Positions 5,280 through 6,924 of a DNA stretch of 6,924 bases are shown piece by piece (the stretch's first letter is position 1; each line of letters starts with the position of its first letter). This DNA comes from Methanosarcina sp. (lineage in GTDB: Archaea; Halobacteriota; Methanosarcinia; Methanosarcinales; Methanosarcinaceae). Position numbers and translations under genes: made by a program. The notes beneath the pieces are model-generated. The model searched no databases. It was not told where the DNA came from and saw only the letters and a program-made list of their open reading frames with translations. The stretch spans positions 1 through 6,924 of the forward strand of contig JADGNM010000136.1 in assembly GCA_017883485.1 (NCBI GenBank), in the 5' to 3' direction.

Positions 5280-6590
5280 GTGTTCAATAAATTCAAAGAG
5301 AAACTTGGGAGTTTTAAAAAAGCGCTCGTCGGAACGATTGACAAGAAAGCAGTAGCTGTCGAACCTGTTGCTGAACCTGCACCAGAGGAAGAAGAATTTG
5401 AAGAGGAATTTGAAGGGGAATTTGAAGAAGATTTTGAAGAAGAATTTGAAGAAGATTTTGAAGAAGATTTTGAAGAAGAAATTAAACCTGTTTTGGAAGG
5501 GACAAAACCTGTAATAAAACCTGCAGAGCCGATAGTAACCAAGCCTGTAACTACAGAAGACAAGAAAAAGACAGATTACAAAAGAAAGGTTGAAGAGAGA
5601 AAGAAAGAAGCCCAGATTAAAACTGAGAACGAAAAATTACAGGAAGAGAAAAAACCTGATGAAAAAAAATCCTTCTTCAAAAGGGTTTCGACAAAGGTTG
5701 GGCTTGCACAAAAGGCAAAAGCCCTGGTTTTCAATAGAGAGGTTTACCTGAGTGAAAAGGATCTTGAAGAGCCCCTCTGGGAACTTGAAATGGGTCTTCT
5801 CGAAAGTGACCTTGCTCTCTCTGTTTCCGAAGCAATTGTGGAATCCGTGAAAAAACAGCTGGCAGGTACCACAAAACGTATTGGCAACGATACCGGAGAA
5901 GTAGTAGAGGCAGCTTTGAGAAAAGCCATCCTGGATATTGTGTCTGCTAATACAATTGACTTTGACGAGTACGTCGACCATATAGAAAGACCTGTCCACA
6001 TTGTTTTTGTCGGGATTAACGGAACAGGAAAAACAACCTCTATTGCAAAATTAACTCACAGGCTGCTCAAGTCGGATTATTCCGTAATCCTGGCTGCAGG
6101 GGATACTTTCAGGGCAGGGGCAATCGACCAGCTTGGAATCCACGCAAGCAGGCTGGGGGTAAAAATGATTAAGCATCAGGCCGGAGCCGATCCCGCAGCA
6201 GTCATTTACGATGCCGTCCAGTACGCAAAAGCCCACAAAATAGATTTCGTGCTCTCGGATACTGCAGGCCGCATGCATACGAACCTGAACCTTATGTCGC
6301 AGATGGAAAAGATCTGCAGGGTAAGCACTCCGGATCTCATAATTTTTGTAGACGAAGCAGTCGCAGGGAACGATGCAGTTGAAAGAGCTGCCCAGTTCAA
6401 CAAAGCCGTGCCAATCGACGGGTCCATCCTGACAAAAATCGATGCCGATGCCAAAGGAGGAGCAGCAATATCCATCGCCTATATAACAGGCAAACCCATC
6501 CTCTTTTTCGGGATAGGGCAGCACTATGAAGATTTGAAAAAATTCAACCCCGAATGGTTTGTAGATCAACTTTTTAACTCGGAAAAGTGA
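5280..6590 (+). CDS. ftsY: Signal recognition particle receptor FtsY
   Basis: SRP receptor GTPase that binds the SRP54-ribosome complex at the membrane and releases the nascent chain to the Sec translocon. The product has 436 residues. Residues 1-20 form a basic amphipathic helix (MFNKFKEKLGSFKKALV), a plausible membrane anchor. Residues 36-67 are a striking acidic tetrapeptide repeat, followed by a lysine/glutamate-rich linker to about 135. The N domain spans about 137-235. The G domain shows the P-loop GINGTGKTT (245-253), DTFRAGA (275-281), DTAGR (327-331), TKID (385-388) and GIGQHYEDL (411-419), all intact. Start: GTG 5280, with a weak GGGATGG upstream; an ATG at 5270 is out of frame and stops quickly. 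It closes the co-directional block and is followed by a strong hairpin. SRP54, its partner, is not in the window. Confidence 0.95.
   Translation: MFNKFKEKLGSFKKALVGTIDKKAVAVEPVAEPAPEEEEFEEEFEGEFEEDFEEEFEEDFEEDFEEEIKPVLEGTKPVIKPAEPIVTKPVTTEDKKKTDYKRKVEERKKEAQIKTENEKLQEEKKPDEKKSFFKRVSTKVGLAQKAKALVFNREVYLSEKDLEEPLWELEMGLLESDLALSVSEAIVESVKKQLAGTTKRIGNDTGEVVEAALRKAILDIVSANTIDFDEYVDHIERPVHIVFVGINGTGKTTSIAKLTHRLLKSDYSVILAAGDTFRAGAIDQLGIHASRLGVKMIKHQAGADPAAVIYDAVQYAKAHKIDFVLSDTAGRMHTNLNLMSQMEKICRVSTPDLIIFVDEAVAGNDAVERAAQFNKAVPIDGSILTKIDADAKGGAAISIAYITGKPILFFGIGQHYEDLKKFNPEWFVDQLFNSEK
5388..5471 (+). repeat. 12-nt tandem repeat coding for acidic EE(D/E)F units in FtsY
   Basis: Seven consecutive 12-nt units, variants of GAAGAAGATTTT and GAAGAAGAATTT, encode tetrapeptides ending in Phe at residues 40, 44, 48, 52, 56, 60 and 64. 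One unit carries Gly (GAAGGGGAATTT). An eighth, diverged unit ends in Ile 68. Acidic N-terminal extensions are common in FtsY, but a regular phenylalanine every fourth residue is unusual. The units are similar enough at DNA level to expand or contract by slippage. Confidence 0.85.
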
Positions 6591-6626
6591 TCCAGGCTTC
6601 CAGGCTTTAACTTTAGGGATGTCAAT

Positions 6627-6647
6627 TTCCCGAAATACCTTCGGGAA
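6627..6647 (+). terminator. 8-bp perfect hairpin after ftsY
   Basis: TTCCCGAA (6627-6634) and TTCGGGAA (6640-6647) pair perfectly around ATACC, 36 nt after the ftsY stop. There is no T tract directly after it. It lies between two convergent frames, so it may stabilise or end transcripts from either side. Confidence 0.55.
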
Positions 6648-6712
6648 TGCTATTTCAAGAGTTCTATTTAAATGCTGCTTTGGGAAAAAGATTATAACTT
6701 TTAGGAAAAGAC

Positions 6713-6907
6713 TCAGGGCTCTTCAGGAATTATAACGTATGCTATAATATACAGTATTATTTCGACTACTCCAGCCAGCCCCATGACAAGCGCGGGGAAT
6801 ACAATTATAAACCTTAAAAGTGTAGCCTGCTTTCGGCAGGTAACTTGATTTTTTCTGAGTATTTTTACTGATAGCGTTTTTGTGAGAAAACACATTATAT
6901 CCCACAC
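6713..6907 (-). pseudogene. Short membrane protein frame with PspC-like C-terminus, probably a fragment
   Basis: Minus-strand frame of 64 codons from a GTG at 6907. Residues about 28-64 (ATLLRFIIVFPALVMGLAG, then VVEIILYIIAYVIIPEEP) match the second half of a PspC domain, whose hydrophobic segment typically ends in LLYIIAWIIVPEEP. PspC proteins are small membrane proteins, linked in bacteria to phage-shock responses; the role in archaea is unclear. The usual N-terminal half (an RSRxxRxIAGVCGGLAEYF-type segment) is absent: residues 1-27 are basic and unlike PspC, and I found no match in the other two minus-strand frames to the window end. No ribosome binding site precedes the GTG. I infer a decayed or rearranged copy. 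A short intact membrane protein with a novel N-terminus is the alternative. Convergent with ftsY. Confidence 0.45.
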
Positions 6908-6924
6908 TAAACATCATTGCAAAA

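Noticed and set aside
5255..5563. Minus-strand serine-rich open frame.
   Set aside because: It is the antisense shadow of the acidic GAA/GAT repeat in FtsY; serine runs arise from reading TTC/TCT on the other strand.
6051..6569. Minus-strand open frame of 172 codons opposite the FtsY G domain.
   Set aside because: It lies fully opposite intact GTPase motifs, shows no recognisable domain and has no ribosome binding site.

Overview
The window looks like a chromosomal segment of a methanogenic euryarchaeon, most likely a Methanosarcina-type species. This rests on archaeal-only or archaeal/eukaryotic protein families in a typical euryarchaeal order (S19e, PDCD5-like protein, L39e, L31e, aIF6, LX/L18a, prefoldin alpha, FtsY), GGTGA/GGAG ribosome binding sites, and moderate GC coding sequence with AT-rich intergenic stretches. 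The species cannot be fixed by reading.

Positions 1-1330 are visibly AT-rich accessory debris. A cysteine-rich reading frame (84-704, +) has no convincing start and lies between perfect 13-bp inverted repeats. It is followed by a minus-strand tyrosine recombinase (integrase) relic, broken by two frame changes, a stop and a truncation. Positions 1326-1578 hold a gene-free stretch that probably carries the promoter and a long leader of the S19e gene.

Positions 1579-6590 are a compact, co-directional information-processing block. It comprises S19e, the PDCD5-like DNA-binding protein and a PP-loop ATPase of unknown substrate (gaps of 41 and 4 nt). A 326-nt gene-free stretch follows, with a hairpin, candidate promoters and a tRNA-D-arm-like fold. 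Then come L39e, L31e, aIF6, LX/L18a and prefoldin alpha as a tight run, and finally ftsY behind a 119-nt gap. The logic is ribosome building (S19e, L39e, L31e, LX), control of 60S-type subunit joining (aIF6), folding of nascent chains (prefoldin) and delivery of ribosomes to the membrane (FtsY).

Downstream of ftsY is an 8-bp perfect hairpin. After it, on the minus strand, is a short frame whose C-terminal half resembles the membrane segment of PspC proteins.

The most interesting observation is the S19e start. The conserved N-terminus lies upstream of the first ATG and begins exactly at an ACG codon, 5 nt behind a perfect GGAGGAG ribosome binding site. The integrase relic also has an ACG, 7 nt behind an AGGTGAT. 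No complete new multi-gene system is evident; the closest to an undescribed function is the PP-loop ATPase inside the ribosomal block.
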